Of a DNA stretch of 64,000 bases, positions 16,182-25,781 are shown in pieces. Position numbers and translations under genes: made by a program. The DNA is from Chitinophagaceae bacterium (lineage in GTDB: Bacteria; Bacteroidota; Bacteroidia; Chitinophagales; UBA10324), in assembly GCA_016704325.1 (NCBI GenBank), contig JADJAG010000001.1, positions 62,001 to 126,000 on the forward strand. The letters are read 5' to 3'. The notes under the pieces are model-generated. The model worked only from the letters and a program-made list of their open reading frames with translations. It did no database searches and had not been told where the DNA came from. Every line of letters starts with the position of its first letter. The first letter of the stretch is position 1.

Positions 16182-17375
16182 ATGGCAGATAAAAATTTTA
16201 TCCTTTTTGATGATGCATGCAGGGATCAACTCCTGCCCTTTACCTTTACCAGGCCGGTTAGTGAAATAAGGGTTGGCATCTATACGATTGCCGAAAAATG
16301 GAGACAGTCGCTAAGCATCCGACCCGGATACCTTACACTGAATTACCTCCAAAACAAATTTACATTTGAAAAGAAGCCGCAGAACTACCTCATTAACGGT
16401 TCTGTTTTGCCTGATCCCAGGCTGGTGGCGCAGCTGGTTAGTTTGCAACCAAATGAAGCCATTGTAGAAAACGACTTGCTGATTGCCTGTTGTGTAGCAG
16501 ATTTTTCAATGGCTGATGGCCTGCTGAATACTCAGGAAATCATCAGTCAGAGCAAAGTATTGGTTCCGGCAACACCGGTTCGCACAATCAGGAAGCTTAC
16601 GGATATCTTTTCAAAAAATGGCGAGGCTTTGCGTGATGATTATAAGCTGATAACTTATAAACGCCGGTCTGCTACCATCTTTGAGTCAAATAAAGTGATC
16701 AACCGGCACGACATCTTTATCGAAGAAGGTGCCATTGTAGAATTTGCCTATCTCAATGCATCTAACGGACCTATTTATATTGGTAAAAAAGCAGAGATTA
16801 TGGAAGGTGCCATGATTCGCGGCCCTTTTGCTTTGGGAGAAGGAAGTGTAGTGAAGATGGGTGCTAAAATCTATTACCCGACTACCATAGGTCCGCATTG
16901 TAAAGTGGGTGGAGAAATCAATAATGTGGTGATGTTCGCCAATTCCAATAAGGCGCATGATGGCTACCTTGGCAATGCAGTGATTGGCGAATGGTGCAAC
17001 CTTGGTGCCGATACCAACAATTCCAACCTCAAGAACGACTACAGCAATGTGAAACTGTGGAATTACCCGGCTCAAAAATTCGAAGATACCGGCTTGCAAT
17101 TTTGCGGATTAATGATGGGCGACCATTCGAAATGTGGTATCAATACCATGTTTAATACCGGAACCGTGGTGGGTGTGTTTGCCAATATTTTTGGCGATGG
17201 CTTTCCACGCAATTACATACCATCGTTTTCCTGGGGTGGTGCAGCAGGCTTTACCGACTATAAAGTAGAGAAAGCATTGAAGGTAGCGGAACTGGTTATG
17301 GAGCGGAGAGGGGTTACGCTTAATGAAACGGAAAAAGAAATTCTGCGGCATATTTACAACTTGCCAAAGAAGTGA
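16182..17375 (+). CDS. GlmU-like sugar nucleotidyltransferase/acetyltransferase (Bacteroidota type)
   Basis: This is a 397-residue protein. The N-terminal half starts ADKNFILFDDACRDQLLPF with TFTRPVSEIRVGIYTI. The C-terminal half has left-handed beta-helix hexapeptides (IYIGKKAEIMEGAMIRGPF, TIGPHCKVGGEINNVV). This is the layout of the Bacteroidota-specific GlmU-like family that is thought to make UDP-N-acetylglucosamine for peptidoglycan and LPS. The ATG at 16182 gives MADKNF; a TTG three codons earlier is less likely. The start lies right behind the rpmE2 terminator. The enzymatic assignment is from family knowledge only. Confidence 0.85.
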   Translation: MADKNFILFDDACRDQLLPFTFTRPVSEIRVGIYTIAEKWRQSLSIRPGYLTLNYLQNKFTFEKKPQNYLINGSVLPDPRLVAQLVSLQPNEAIVENDLLIACCVADFSMADGLLNTQEIISQSKVLVPATPVRTIRKLTDIFSKNGEALRDDYKLITYKRRSATIFESNKVINRHDIFIEEGAIVEFAYLNASNGPIYIGKKAEIMEGAMIRGPFALGEGSVVKMGAKIYYPTTIGPHCKVGGEINNVVMFANSNKAHDGYLGNAVIGEWCNLGADTNNSNLKNDYSNVKLWNYPAQKFEDTGLQFCGLMMGDHSKCGINTMFNTGTVVGVFANIFGDGFPRNYIPSFSWGGAAGFTDYKVEKALKVAELVMERRGVTLNETEKEILRHIYNLPKK

Positions 17376-17466
17376 TTGGACTTATCTTGGGTAATGCAAT
17401 AAAAACTTTGTGCCTTAGAAGCTGTAAGGAAATGGTTTGAAAAGCGTATTCTTTATACTGTTACTA

Positions 17467-17518
17467 CCCTTCGACTCCGCTCAGGGTTCGCCGTACCCTG
17501 AGCGGAGCCGAAGGGTAT
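17467..17518. repeat. Long palindrome CCTTCGACTCCGCTCAGG / CCTGAGCGGAGCCGAAGG
   Basis: ACCCTTCGACTCCGCTCAGG, a 13-bp spacer and CCTGAGCGGAGCCGAAGGGT form an almost perfect inverted repeat. It may end transcription from either side. It belongs to the family at 205-435. The rest of the 17376-17717 gap has a short stretch (GTGCCTTCGTGGCAAAAA) related to the MITE interior at 4061-4241, and nothing else that I can identify. Confidence 0.8.
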
Positions 17519-17717
17519 TCTCAGAAATGATAAATCTAATTCATTCCCTAACAACCAGTTAGTGCCTTCGTGGCAAAAAAATATTACCACTGAGGCAACA
17601 GGATTTAAAAAGAAATGATACATCATCACTTCACTATTTTGATAAGCAACAAACTGACTTAAAATATTTCTTCAGATAATTAATCTACAAAATACTCCAA
17701 AAAGAAAAACCATAACC

Positions 17718-18479
17718 ATGCGTAAAAACATCATTGCCGGAAACTGGAAGATGAATAAGACACCACAGGAAAGTACTCAACTGGTGGAAGAAACTTTGCA
17801 ATTGCTGGCTAAGGAAAACATTGGGGAAACGATAGTCATTTTTTGTCCTCCTTTTATAGCGCTTGAAAGAGTAGCCGGTTTAGTAAAAGGTAAGAAGAAT
17901 ATTTTCGCCGCTGCGCAAAACTGCCATTGGGAAAAGTCAGGTGCTTATACCGGAGAAGTGTCGGCTGCAATGATTAAGGCTGCCGGTGCTGCCTATGTGA
18001 TAATCGGACATTCTGAAAGACGATTATATTTTAATGAAACGAATGAACAACTGGCTAAGAAAGTAAATGCAGTGCTTGCGGAAGGACTTCAACCAATCTA
18101 TTGTTGCGGTGAACCATTGGAAGTTCGCGAAGCCAATAAACATTTCGAGCTGGTAGCACAGCAAATCAAAGAGGGACTTTTTCACCTCTCAAAAGATGAT
18201 TTTTCTAAAGTGGTGATTGCCTATGAACCTGTATGGGCGATTGGAACAGGCAAGGTAGCAAGCGATGAGCAGGCACAGGAAATTCATGCCTATATCCGGA
18301 AATTGATCACCGAGAAATATGATGCGGCAACTGCAGCCAATACCACGATACAATATGGTGGAAGTATGAAGCCTTCCAATGCCAAAGGATTGATGTCGCA
18401 GCCTGATGTGGATGGCGGATTAATTGGCGGAGCCGCTCTGGTGGCTGCTGATTTTGTGGGTATTATTAAAAGTGCTTAA
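17718..18479 (+). CDS. tpiA: Triosephosphate isomerase
   Basis: The 253-residue protein has the substrate-binding NWKMN (Asn9, Lys11), the catalytic His98 in IGHSERR and the catalytic Glu170 in YEPVWAIGTG. The phosphate loops, YGGSMKPSNA and GGLIGGAAL, are intact. It interconverts glyceraldehyde-3-phosphate and dihydroxyacetone phosphate in glycolysis. All active-site residues are in place and the length is normal. It is a single gene followed by a repeat element. Confidence 0.98.
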   Translation: MRKNIIAGNWKMNKTPQESTQLVEETLQLLAKENIGETIVIFCPPFIALERVAGLVKGKKNIFAAAQNCHWEKSGAYTGEVSAAMIKAAGAAYVIIGHSERRLYFNETNEQLAKKVNAVLAEGLQPIYCCGEPLEVREANKHFELVAQQIKEGLFHLSKDDFSKVVIAYEPVWAIGTGKVASDEQAQEIHAYIRKLITEKYDAATAANTTIQYGGSMKPSNAKGLMSQPDVDGGLIGGAALVAADFVGIIKSA

Positions 18480-18588
18480 CGAATTTTCACGTAATATTTA
18501 GCCTGCCTGATAAAGGTGCCTGATGATTCTTCAGCAGGTTGCTGTTGAAGAACGACAAGTACTCTTACCTGTTTGTTAAAAAATAATT

Positions 18589-18721
18589 ATTGTCCGACTA
18601 AAATATTGGGATTTAGGCTGAAACCTAATAATGGCGCGCATCCTAGAACCCCACGCTTCAGCGTGGGGCTATAGGCTAAAACCCGCTCCTGGTGGGCTTT
18701 AGCCCACATTAGTCGGACAAT
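18589..18721. repeat. TGTCCGAC-ended palindromic element, copy 3 (133 bp)
   Basis: This is the most intact copy. The ends ATTGTCCGACTAA and TTAGTCGGACAAT are perfect inverted repeats. The internal ACCCCACGC-TTCA-GCGTGGGG hairpin and the GGGCTTTAGCCC palindrome are both kept. It lies 58 bp before the prmA start. Confidence 0.85.
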
Positions 18722-18779
18722 AGTATTAAACATTAGTAAGTTCGCTGAGTTCATTGGCTTTAGTGAGAAAATCATTTCC

Positions 18780-19610
18780 ATGAATTATATCTCCATCACT
18801 TTTCAAATCAGCGAGAACTGGCAACAGGAAATAGTGATTGCCCAACTGGATGCAATAGGCTTTGAAGGATTTGAAGTAACAGAAAAAGAGTTGATTGCTT
18901 TTATTGCAACCGGGGACTATATTGAAGATGAATTCCTGGTGGCTATTACTCCACTCAGAGAAGAATATGGATTTACATTCAATCTAACAGAAGTCGCCGA
19001 GCAGAATTGGAATGAGGCCTGGGAGAAAAGTTTTCAACCGATCATCATCAATCATGACATTGCAGTGCGTGCCTCTTTTCATCCTCCTTTTCCCGGGGTG
19101 AAGTACGATATCATTATCGACCCTAAGATGTCTTTCGGTACCGGCCATCATGCTACTACGAGCATGATGATGCAACTGATGCTTCTTGAAGATTTCAATG
19201 GTAAAAAGGTGCTTGACTTCGGAAGTGGTACCGGCATTCTTTCCGTTCTTGCTGCAAAGTTGCATGCGGCCTCTGTTCTTGCCATTGATCATGAAGAGTG
19301 GGCCTGTAACAATGCAGTTGAAAACTTTGGATTAAATAAGGTGTTGATGGCTAACGTTGTAAGAGGAGATGCTGCATTATTTCAAACGGAACAGTTCGAC
19401 CTGATCCTCGCTAACATAAACCTAACTATCATCACCGGTACTATGCTGCAGTTTAAGTCGGCACTTTTGAATGGCGGAAAGTTATTGATCAGTGGTTTCC
19501 TGGAATCAGATGAAAAAGCCGTTATTGAATCTGCCGGTGAAGCCGGATTTAGCGTTGGCAACAAGTTGCTACAGGAAGGCTGGCTTGCCATGAGCTTGTA
19601 CTGCGAATAA
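18780..19610 (+). CDS. prmA: Ribosomal protein L11 methyltransferase
   Basis: The 276-residue protein starts MNYISITFQISENWQQEIVI, a small N-terminal substrate-recognition domain. It then has FGTGHHATT (about residues 118-126), the SAM motif VLDFGSGTGILSVLAAK, and LILANINL as the motif IV equivalent. PrmA trimethylates amino groups of ribosomal protein L11. The spacing between motifs fits PrmA rather than a general class I methyltransferase. Confidence 0.93.
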   Translation: MNYISITFQISENWQQEIVIAQLDAIGFEGFEVTEKELIAFIATGDYIEDEFLVAITPLREEYGFTFNLTEVAEQNWNEAWEKSFQPIIINHDIAVRASFHPPFPGVKYDIIIDPKMSFGTGHHATTSMMMQLMLLEDFNGKKVLDFGSGTGILSVLAAKLHAASVLAIDHEEWACNNAVENFGLNKVLMANVVRGDAALFQTEQFDLILANINLTIITGTMLQFKSALLNGGKLLISGFLESDEKAVIESAGEAGFSVGNKLLQEGWLAMSLYCE

Positions 19611-19675
19611 TACATCAGCAAAAAGGGTGTGGATAGTATATACCCTGATACCAACTGCTGAAAATTTTTATTATC

Positions 19676-19683
19676 TAATTTCG
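19676..19683 (+). promoter_or_regulatory. Candidate -7 promoter box
   Basis: TAATTTCG resembles the Bacteroidota -7 box. It lies 26 bp before the ATG of the 1481-residue protein. Confidence 0.35.
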
Positions 19684-19708
19684 TTGCTTTCTGAACAGAA
19701 CAGCACTG

Positions 19709-22700
19709 ATGCAGCGAATTTCCCTTCTTCTGATTATTTTTTTTCTATCCGTATCGGCCGTTTATGCGCAATCAAATGCCGGTTTCTCCAACGACCCGGC
19801 CGTGTTTATTAAGGAAGCAAGTCAGTTACTTACCGACACCAAGCGTGATGACTGTCAGCAGACCGCTAAGGATCTGCAGGTGGCCTGGCAGGCATTTGGT
19901 CCGTCACAACAAGCGGACATTATTGCAATAGCAACAACCATGAAAGAGCGGAAAATGCTGGTGACGCCTTATTTTCAAAAGTTTTTTGCGGCAGCCGCAG
20001 CCTTTAAGACAAGCGGACAGAATGATGATTTCTTTGATAACTGGCAGGAAGTAACAACAGAAGTAATCAGCACACAGCGACAGGGCAATTATAAAAAGTA
20101 TGAGGACTACCTCGATTTCTCATTCGCATTTTTAACGAGGCGGGCATTCTTTATTTCAGAAGGCCGTATGTGGAAATTTGACGGTGATGTGTATGAACTG
20201 GTGATGGTCAGTAACAACCCGGTGTTGAATATCGATGATTGTACCATAATCGGTATTACTGCAAAGGATTCCCTTCGTATTGAGAATACCAATGGCAGCT
20301 ATTATCCGATGGAGAGTAAATGGAAAGGATCGAAAGGCCGTGCCGACTGGACGCGGGTTGGTTTTGGATCTGATGAAGTGTATGTTACTTTCGGCAACTA
20401 CACCATTGATTGCCGGCAATCGGAATACAGCGCCGATTCAGCACGTTTATTTTACGAAGCCTACAACAAGAAGAATATCACGGGAAGATTTTCTGATAAG
20501 CTGTTATCTGTTACGAATCCGGAAACAACAACCTACCCTCGTTTTGAATCCTATCGTAAAGACCTGCTGTTCGATAATATTGCGCCACATGTAAAACTGT
20601 ATGGAGGCATTGCATTGCAAGGCGCGAAGATGAATGCCAGCGGTACGCCGGAGCAGAAAGCCATGATTAAGATTTTCCGGTACGATAAATTGTTAGGGGT
20701 GGTTGCGCAGTCGGTCAATTTTGATATCAATAAAGAGAAAGAGATCAATGCTTCACAAGCTGAAATAAAACTATTATTAGGAAAGGATTCTATGTTGCAT
20801 GGTGGCATTGACCTGCGTTACGACAGTGAAAAACGCGAACTCTACCTTTTTCGGGGAAAGAATGGCATCCAAAAATCACCATTCTACGATTATTACCACA
20901 GCGTGGAAATCACTCCTGATGTGGTCTTTTGGGATATGAATGAACCAACACTATACCTGCGTAACATTTCACAATCAGGGCAAAGCGAGGTCGTTTTTGA
21001 ATCATTCGATTATTATTCAGCCGGTAAAATGGAGAAGTTTCAACACATCGCTGATTATAACATCATTGAAAAATTACGCGCTATCGCAGAGGCTACCGGT
21101 GAAACAGAGTTTACCACGGAGGACCTTGCCAGGAAAATTGATCCCAAATATTCAGCAGAAACCATCAAAGGCATACTCTATAAACTGGTGGAGGATGGTT
21201 TTGTTGATTATGATGATCAAAAGGAATTGGTTCGTATTCGTTACAAGACTTTTCATTACATCGATGCAAAGAAAAAGAAAATTGACTACGATAATATCCG
21301 GCTTGATTCCAAAACGGATAGTGTGAATGCAGAGATTGACATGCGCAGTATGGATATGCAATTAAGGGGCGTGCGTGATATTGCATTAAGTGATTCCAAT
21401 TTTGTGGTGGTGTTTCCGAGAGAGAAGAATGTGACCATGAAACGCAACCGCGATATGGATTTCAGCGGAATGATGTTTGCAGGCAGAATTGATCTTTCAG
21501 GAGATGGATTTGGTTTCGATTACGATGATTTTAAAATTGAATTGTCTACAGTAGATTCTGTTTTGATCAATATACCTACCGGGAAAAGAGATGAAACGGG
21601 TAAGCCCACACTCGGCCCAATAAAAAGTATTATTGAAGGAGTAACCGGTAATCTGCAGATCGATTCAAAAGGGAATAAATCAGGCCGTATCCGGAATAAG
21701 CAGTATCCTATCCTTACCACCACACAAGCCTCCTATGTGTATTACGATCAGCGACGCACACTCGGTGGTGTTTACGACCGGACTAAATTTTATTTTCAGC
21801 TGGAACCATTTGTCTTTGATTCGCTGAATAAATTCAGTCCTTCAAAAGTAGGGTTTAATGGAAAGCTGGTTTCAGCAGGTATTTTCCCGGATATTAAAGA
21901 CAGGGTAAGCATTCAGCAGGACCTTTCGCTGGGCTTTAAAACCAATAAGTCAGACATGGCCGTTTACGAGGGCAAGGGAACTTTCAGCAATCAGATCACG
22001 CTTGACAACAGCGGCTTGCGAGGTAAAGGAACCATTAAATTCCTTCCATCTGTAAGCAGCTCAAAAGATATCATTTTCTTTCCCGATTCCATGAATGCAA
22101 AGGCTGATACTTTTACCATTAAAGCCACGGTGCTCAATGGTATCGAGTACCCAAATGTGAATGGAAGAAGCAACCGGATACATTGGATTCCATACAACGA
22201 TTCCATGGTGGTTAAAATGGATACCGTGCCATTCCGGATTTTTGATGGGAATACTACGTTAAAGGGATCATTGGTGTTGCAGTCGGAAGGACTTTCCGGC
22301 AGCGGCAATGTAGACTGGAGTGATGCAACGCTTTCCGCAATGGATATTGATTTTGGTAAAAACAAAATGAAGGCCGACTCCGCTGATTTTACCATCAAAT
22401 CACTCGATCCGAAAATGTTTGCGCTAAAAACAAGTGATGTCAGCGCCACAATAGATTTTGATAAACGCATCGGTTCTTTTAAGTCCAATACCGACGATAT
22501 CTCTACCGTATTTCCATACAATCAATACCGGACTTCCATCAATGAATTTAAGTGGGAGATGGATAAGAAGAGAATGACTTTTGTTGCGCCGCCTGAAACG
22601 GAAGCTTTGTTTACCTCAGTCCATCCCGATCAGGATTCTTTATCCTTTACCGGCCGGTCCGCAACTTATGATATGGAAAAGTATGTATTGAAAATTAATA

Positions 22701-24154
22701 AGGTTCCTTACATCGCCGTTGCGGATGCCCATGTTTTTCCTGACAGCGGCAAAGTGGTTATTGAAGCGGAAGCCAGGATGAAGACCCTCAACAGGGCGAA
22801 GATCGTAATGGATACGATTGATGAATATCACCGGTTTGATAGTGTGGCAGCAAATATTTATGGTTTGAATAGCATGAAAGCAACAGGTATTTATTCTTAT
22901 ATCAATAAAACCGGCAAAGCGCAAAAGATTAAAATGGATGACATTGGTGTTTTCCGTGATTCAACAAAAGTAAATTATCATGTATACGCGAAAGGAGTGA
23001 TCGATACAGCACAGCGTTTCACCCTGCTTCCGAAAATATTTTATAAAGGCAAGGTGAATATTGCTTCTGATGCCGAACCAATAACATTTGATGGCTTTGC
23101 AAAACTGGACATCAGTAATCCGAAAGTGAAGGCGGAATGGTTTTCCATTAACAACAAAATGAATAAGGATTCTACCTATGTGAAGTACACAGACCCGGAA
23201 AATGAATCGCATAAACCGATGACGGCAGGCATGGTCTTCGATGCCGATTCCTCTGACCTGTACACTTCTTTTTTTAATGCAAAGAAAAGCTCAAGAGATA
23301 AAAATCTTTTTGTAGCCAATGGTATTGTCTACTACGATGAAAAAACGAAAGAGTTTATTGCCGGTGATCCTGAAAAAATACTGAATGAAGCGCTGCGGGG
23401 AAATGTGTTGCGTTATAACGATGCCACAGGCAAAGTAAAAGCAGAAGGAAAGATGAACCTGGGAATGAATTTTGGAATGGTGGAAGTAGCCAGTGCCGGG
23501 GAGATCACCACGGATGTAAACAAGAACAATCCTGTTTTTAATGTAGCACTCGGTATCAGTTTCGACCTTGATAAGGATTTGATGGCGATGATGACGAAAA
23601 CTATTCTGCAGGGAAATTACGATGAACCGGATGCAGATTTCTCTACCGATGCATTTCAGAAAGCATTGCCGGAATTTTTAGACCCTAAAAAGGAAAAAGC
23701 TTTTTATGATGCATACAATGCATCAGCAAACATTGTAAGAAGTGAAGCATTGCCATTCACCATCTTCTTTTCAAATGTGGAGTTGAAGTGGGATAAAACC
23801 AGCAGGGCATTTTACAATACAAAACCTTTCAGCATTGCATTTATTGATGATAAGTCTATTGCCAGGGTAGTGCCAGGTTACATTGAGCTTGGGTTTAAAC
23901 GCAGCGGCGATTACATCAACCTCTATATTCCTGCAGGAGATGAAGATTTCTGGTATTACTTTTATTACGCTGCAGGGAATATGCAAATTGCTTCAGGTGA
24001 ACCCGAATTCAGCCAGGCATTGGTAGATATCAATCCTGATAAGCGACGAACCGAGTCTAAAGACGGAAAAAATTATCAATACAATCCGGGATCTGAGAAC
24101 AAAAAAAATACATTTGTCAACCGAATGAAATTTTTAGCCGGTGAAGAAGAATAG
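19709..24154 (+). CDS. Very large secreted protein of unknown function (1481 aa)
   Basis: The protein begins with a signal peptide (ISLLLIIFFLSVSAVYAQ). The remaining roughly 1460 residues have no transmembrane segment, no T9SS-type tail and no motif I recognise. There are two different halves. Residues about 20-480 contain a helical part with a winged-helix-like stretch (EFTTEDLARKIDPKYSAETI). The rest is beta-rich with many DSxxxxxxDM-type turns and repeated phrases such as MDFSGMMFAGRIDLSGDGF. The look is of a long periplasmic or surface beta-sheet protein, perhaps in envelope assembly, but that is inference. A single intact frame of this length in a compact genome argues for selection. 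Confidence 0.8.
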   Translation: MQRISLLLIIFFLSVSAVYAQSNAGFSNDPAVFIKEASQLLTDTKRDDCQQTAKDLQVAWQAFGPSQQADIIAIATTMKERKMLVTPYFQKFFAAAAAFKTSGQNDDFFDNWQEVTTEVISTQRQGNYKKYEDYLDFSFAFLTRRAFFISEGRMWKFDGDVYELVMVSNNPVLNIDDCTIIGITAKDSLRIENTNGSYYPMESKWKGSKGRADWTRVGFGSDEVYVTFGNYTIDCRQSEYSADSARLFYEAYNKKNITGRFSDKLLSVTNPETTTYPRFESYRKDLLFDNIAPHVKLYGGIALQGAKMNASGTPEQKAMIKIFRYDKLLGVVAQSVNFDINKEKEINASQAEIKLLLGKDSMLHGGIDLRYDSEKRELYLFRGKNGIQKSPFYDYYHSVEITPDVVFWDMNEPTLYLRNISQSGQSEVVFESFDYYSAGKMEKFQHIADYNIIEKLRAIAEATGETEFTTEDLARKIDPKYSAETIKGILYKLVEDGFVDYDDQKELVRIRYKTFHYIDAKKKKIDYDNIRLDSKTDSVNAEIDMRSMDMQLRGVRDIALSDSNFVVVFPREKNVTMKRNRDMDFSGMMFAGRIDLSGDGFGFDYDDFKIELSTVDSVLINIPTGKRDETGKPTLGPIKSIIEGVTGNLQIDSKGNKSGRIRNKQYPILTTTQASYVYYDQRRTLGGVYDRTKFYFQLEPFVFDSLNKFSPSKVGFNGKLVSAGIFPDIKDRVSIQQDLSLGFKTNKSDMAVYEGKGTFSNQITLDNSGLRGKGTIKFLPSVSSSKDIIFFPDSMNAKADTFTIKATVLNGIEYPNVNGRSNRIHWIPYNDSMVVKMDTVPFRIFDGNTTLKGSLVLQSEGLSGSGNVDWSDATLSAMDIDFGKNKMKADSADFTIKSLDPKMFALKTSDVSATIDFDKRIGSFKSNTDDISTVFPYNQYRTSINEFKWEMDKKRMTFVAPPETEALFTSVHPDQDSLSFTGRSATYDMEKYVLKINKVPYIAVADAHVFPDSGKVVIEAEARMKTLNRAKIVMDTIDEYHRFDSVAANIYGLNSMKATGIYSYINKTGKAQKIKMDDIGVFRDSTKVNYHVYAKGVIDTAQRFTLLPKIFYKGKVNIASDAEPITFDGFAKLDISNPKVKAEWFSINNKMNKDSTYVKYTDPENESHKPMTAGMVFDADSSDLYTSFFNAKKSSRDKNLFVANGIVYYDEKTKEFIAGDPEKILNEALRGNVLRYNDATGKVKAEGKMNLGMNFGMVEVASAGEITTDVNKNNPVFNVALGISFDLDKDLMAMMTKTILQGNYDEPDADFSTDAFQKALPEFLDPKKEKAFYDAYNASANIVRSEALPFTIFFSNVELKWDKTSRAFYNTKPFSIAFIDDKSIARVVPGYIELGFKRSGDYINLYIPAGDEDFWYYFYYAAGNMQIASGEPEFSQALVDINPDKRRTESKDGKNYQYNPGSENKKNTFVNRMKFLAGEEE

Positions 24155-24155
24155 T

Positions 24156-24246
24156 CGGAAGTAGATAGTCGGAAGTCGGAAGTAGTTAGTCGTCAGTCTT
24201 AAATCTTACGTCTTACGTCCTGGCTCTTGGCTCCTGCTTCCTGGCT
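24156..24246. repeat. TCGGAAGT / TACGTCC composite repeat, second copy
   Basis: The sequence after the 1481-residue gene repeats the order seen at 14512-14655: TCGGAAGTAG units, then TACGTCTTACGTCC, then TGGCTCCTG units. It ends about 28 bp before plsY. Confidence 0.75.
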
Positions 24247-24273
24247 CAGTAAATCAGCAAATCCACTCAACCC

Positions 24274-24912
24274 TTGGACTACCAAATCATCATAGCATTC
24301 ATCCTGGCTTACCTGATCGGGGCAATTCCTTTCTCTGTTTGGGTAGGAATCCTCTTTTACCAAAAAGATGTGCGGAAGTATGGAAGTATGAATGCAGGTG
24401 CAACAAACACATTCAGGGTACTGGGTGCGCAGGCAGGCATTGTTGTTTTGTTTCTCGACATCGTAAAAGGTTCTGTTGCAGTTTCACTGGCCTATTACCT
24501 CGGGCATTTGTCTTTTAGTTCCGCTAACTTTATTTACTACGAACTGGGACTGGGCATGATTGCCGTATTGGGGCATATTTTTCCCATCTACCTGAATTTT
24601 AAAGGAGGCAAAGGTGTGGCAACATTTTTGGGTGTAGGTGTATCTGTGTTTCCCGTAGCGGCGCTTACCTGCGTTGCAACTTTCCTGGTCGTTTTTTTGA
24701 TCACCAGGTATGTTTCGCTCGGATCCATTCTTGCATCAATTGTATTTCCTTTAATGTTAATTTTTTATGAACATATGGATCAATGGCCGGTGTTAGCATT
24801 TGCAATGGCAGTTCCATGTATTATCATATATACACATCGAAAGAACATAAAACGATTGATGAAAGGAGAAGAAAATAAAATCCTTTTTTCAAAAAGTAAG
24901 GAGTCCTCATGA
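24274..24912 (+). CDS. plsY: Glycerol-3-phosphate acyltransferase PlsY
   Basis: This 212-residue inner-membrane protein has four to five hydrophobic helices. The PlsY motifs are present: YLIGAIPFSVWVG near the N-terminus, RKYGSMNAGATNTFRVLG (about 34-51) and GGKGVATFLG (about 110-119). It transfers an acyl group from acyl-phosphate to glycerol-3-phosphate, the first step of phospholipid synthesis with PlsX. The start is TTG at 24274 giving MDYQIII. The stop overlaps the ATG of the next gene by 4 bp, so the two are probably cotranscribed. Confidence 0.93.
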   Translation: MDYQIIIAFILAYLIGAIPFSVWVGILFYQKDVRKYGSMNAGATNTFRVLGAQAGIVVLFLDIVKGSVAVSLAYYLGHLSFSSANFIYYELGLGMIAVLGHIFPIYLNFKGGKGVATFLGVGVSVFPVAALTCVATFLVVFLITRYVSLGSILASIVFPLMLIFYEHMDQWPVLAFAMAVPCIIIYTHRKNIKRLMKGEENKILFSKSKESS

Positions 24913-25709
24913 ACTTTAAAAAATCAATTGGCTGGCTGATCGTAATCATTATTGTATTTTCCTGTCAAAAGGTACCGATCACAGGCAGGAATCAACTCCA
25001 TATTATTCCTGAGTCGGAATTGATATCACTTTCTGTAGTACAATACAAGGAAACCCTTCAGCAAAGCAAAATAGTAACCGGAACGGCAGATGCCGCGTTG
25101 GTGAATAAGGTTGGGAAGAAGATCGCAGACGCCGCTGTTTCATTAATGAATCAACAAGGTGAGTCTGACCGCTTGAAAGGATTCGCCTGGGAATATCACT
25201 TGCTGGAAGATAAAATGGTAAATGCCTGGTGCTTGCCCGGAGGTAAGATTGCAGTATATACCGGTCTGCTTCCCATCTCTAAAACAGAAGCAGGATTGGC
25301 CGTGGTAATGGGACATGAAGTAGGCCATGCCATTGCGCAACATGGCAACGAACGCATGACGCAGCAACTGGCAGTACAGGGAGGAGGAATGGGACTTGCT
25401 TTATACCTCTCTGAGAAACCGGCTCAAACACAAGAGATTTTCCAAACAGCTTATGGCTATGGTGCACAATACGGAGCATTGCTTCCTTTCTCAAGACTGC
25501 AGGAATCAGAGGCAGATAAGATTGGTATGGTACTGATGGCGATTGCAGGATATGATCCTGCTGAGGCTATTGGATTATGGGAACGCATGAAGGCAACACC
25601 GGGTGCCGGTGATATCCCGGAATTTATGAGCACGCATCCCAGTGACCAAACACGAATTGATAATATCAGGAAGTTTTTGCCGGAAGCAATGAAATACTAT
25701 AAAAAGTAA
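24909..25709 (+). CDS. M48-family metalloprotease lipoprotein
   Basis: The 266-residue protein has a lipoprotein signal (GWLIVIIIVFSC, Cys about residue 19). The catalytic zinc motif GHEVGHAIAQH is at about residues 136-146, with a downstream ESEADKIG as third zinc ligand region. These mark a BepA/LoiP-like M48 peptidase of the envelope, which in other bacteria handles misfolded outer-membrane proteins. The start codon overlaps the plsY stop (ATGA), so the genes form an operon. Confidence 0.9.
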   Translation: MNFKKSIGWLIVIIIVFSCQKVPITGRNQLHIIPESELISLSVVQYKETLQQSKIVTGTADAALVNKVGKKIADAAVSLMNQQGESDRLKGFAWEYHLLEDKMVNAWCLPGGKIAVYTGLLPISKTEAGLAVVMGHEVGHAIAQHGNERMTQQLAVQGGGMGLALYLSEKPAQTQEIFQTAYGYGAQYGALLPFSRLQESEADKIGMVLMAIAGYDPAEAIGLWERMKATPGAGDIPEFMSTHPSDQTRIDNIRKFLPEAMKYYKK

Positions 25710-25781
25710 AATTATTATCCTGAAAAAATGATGCGATTTACGTCACCATTCAGAAGGAATTAAATCCACTAACCCCACGCT

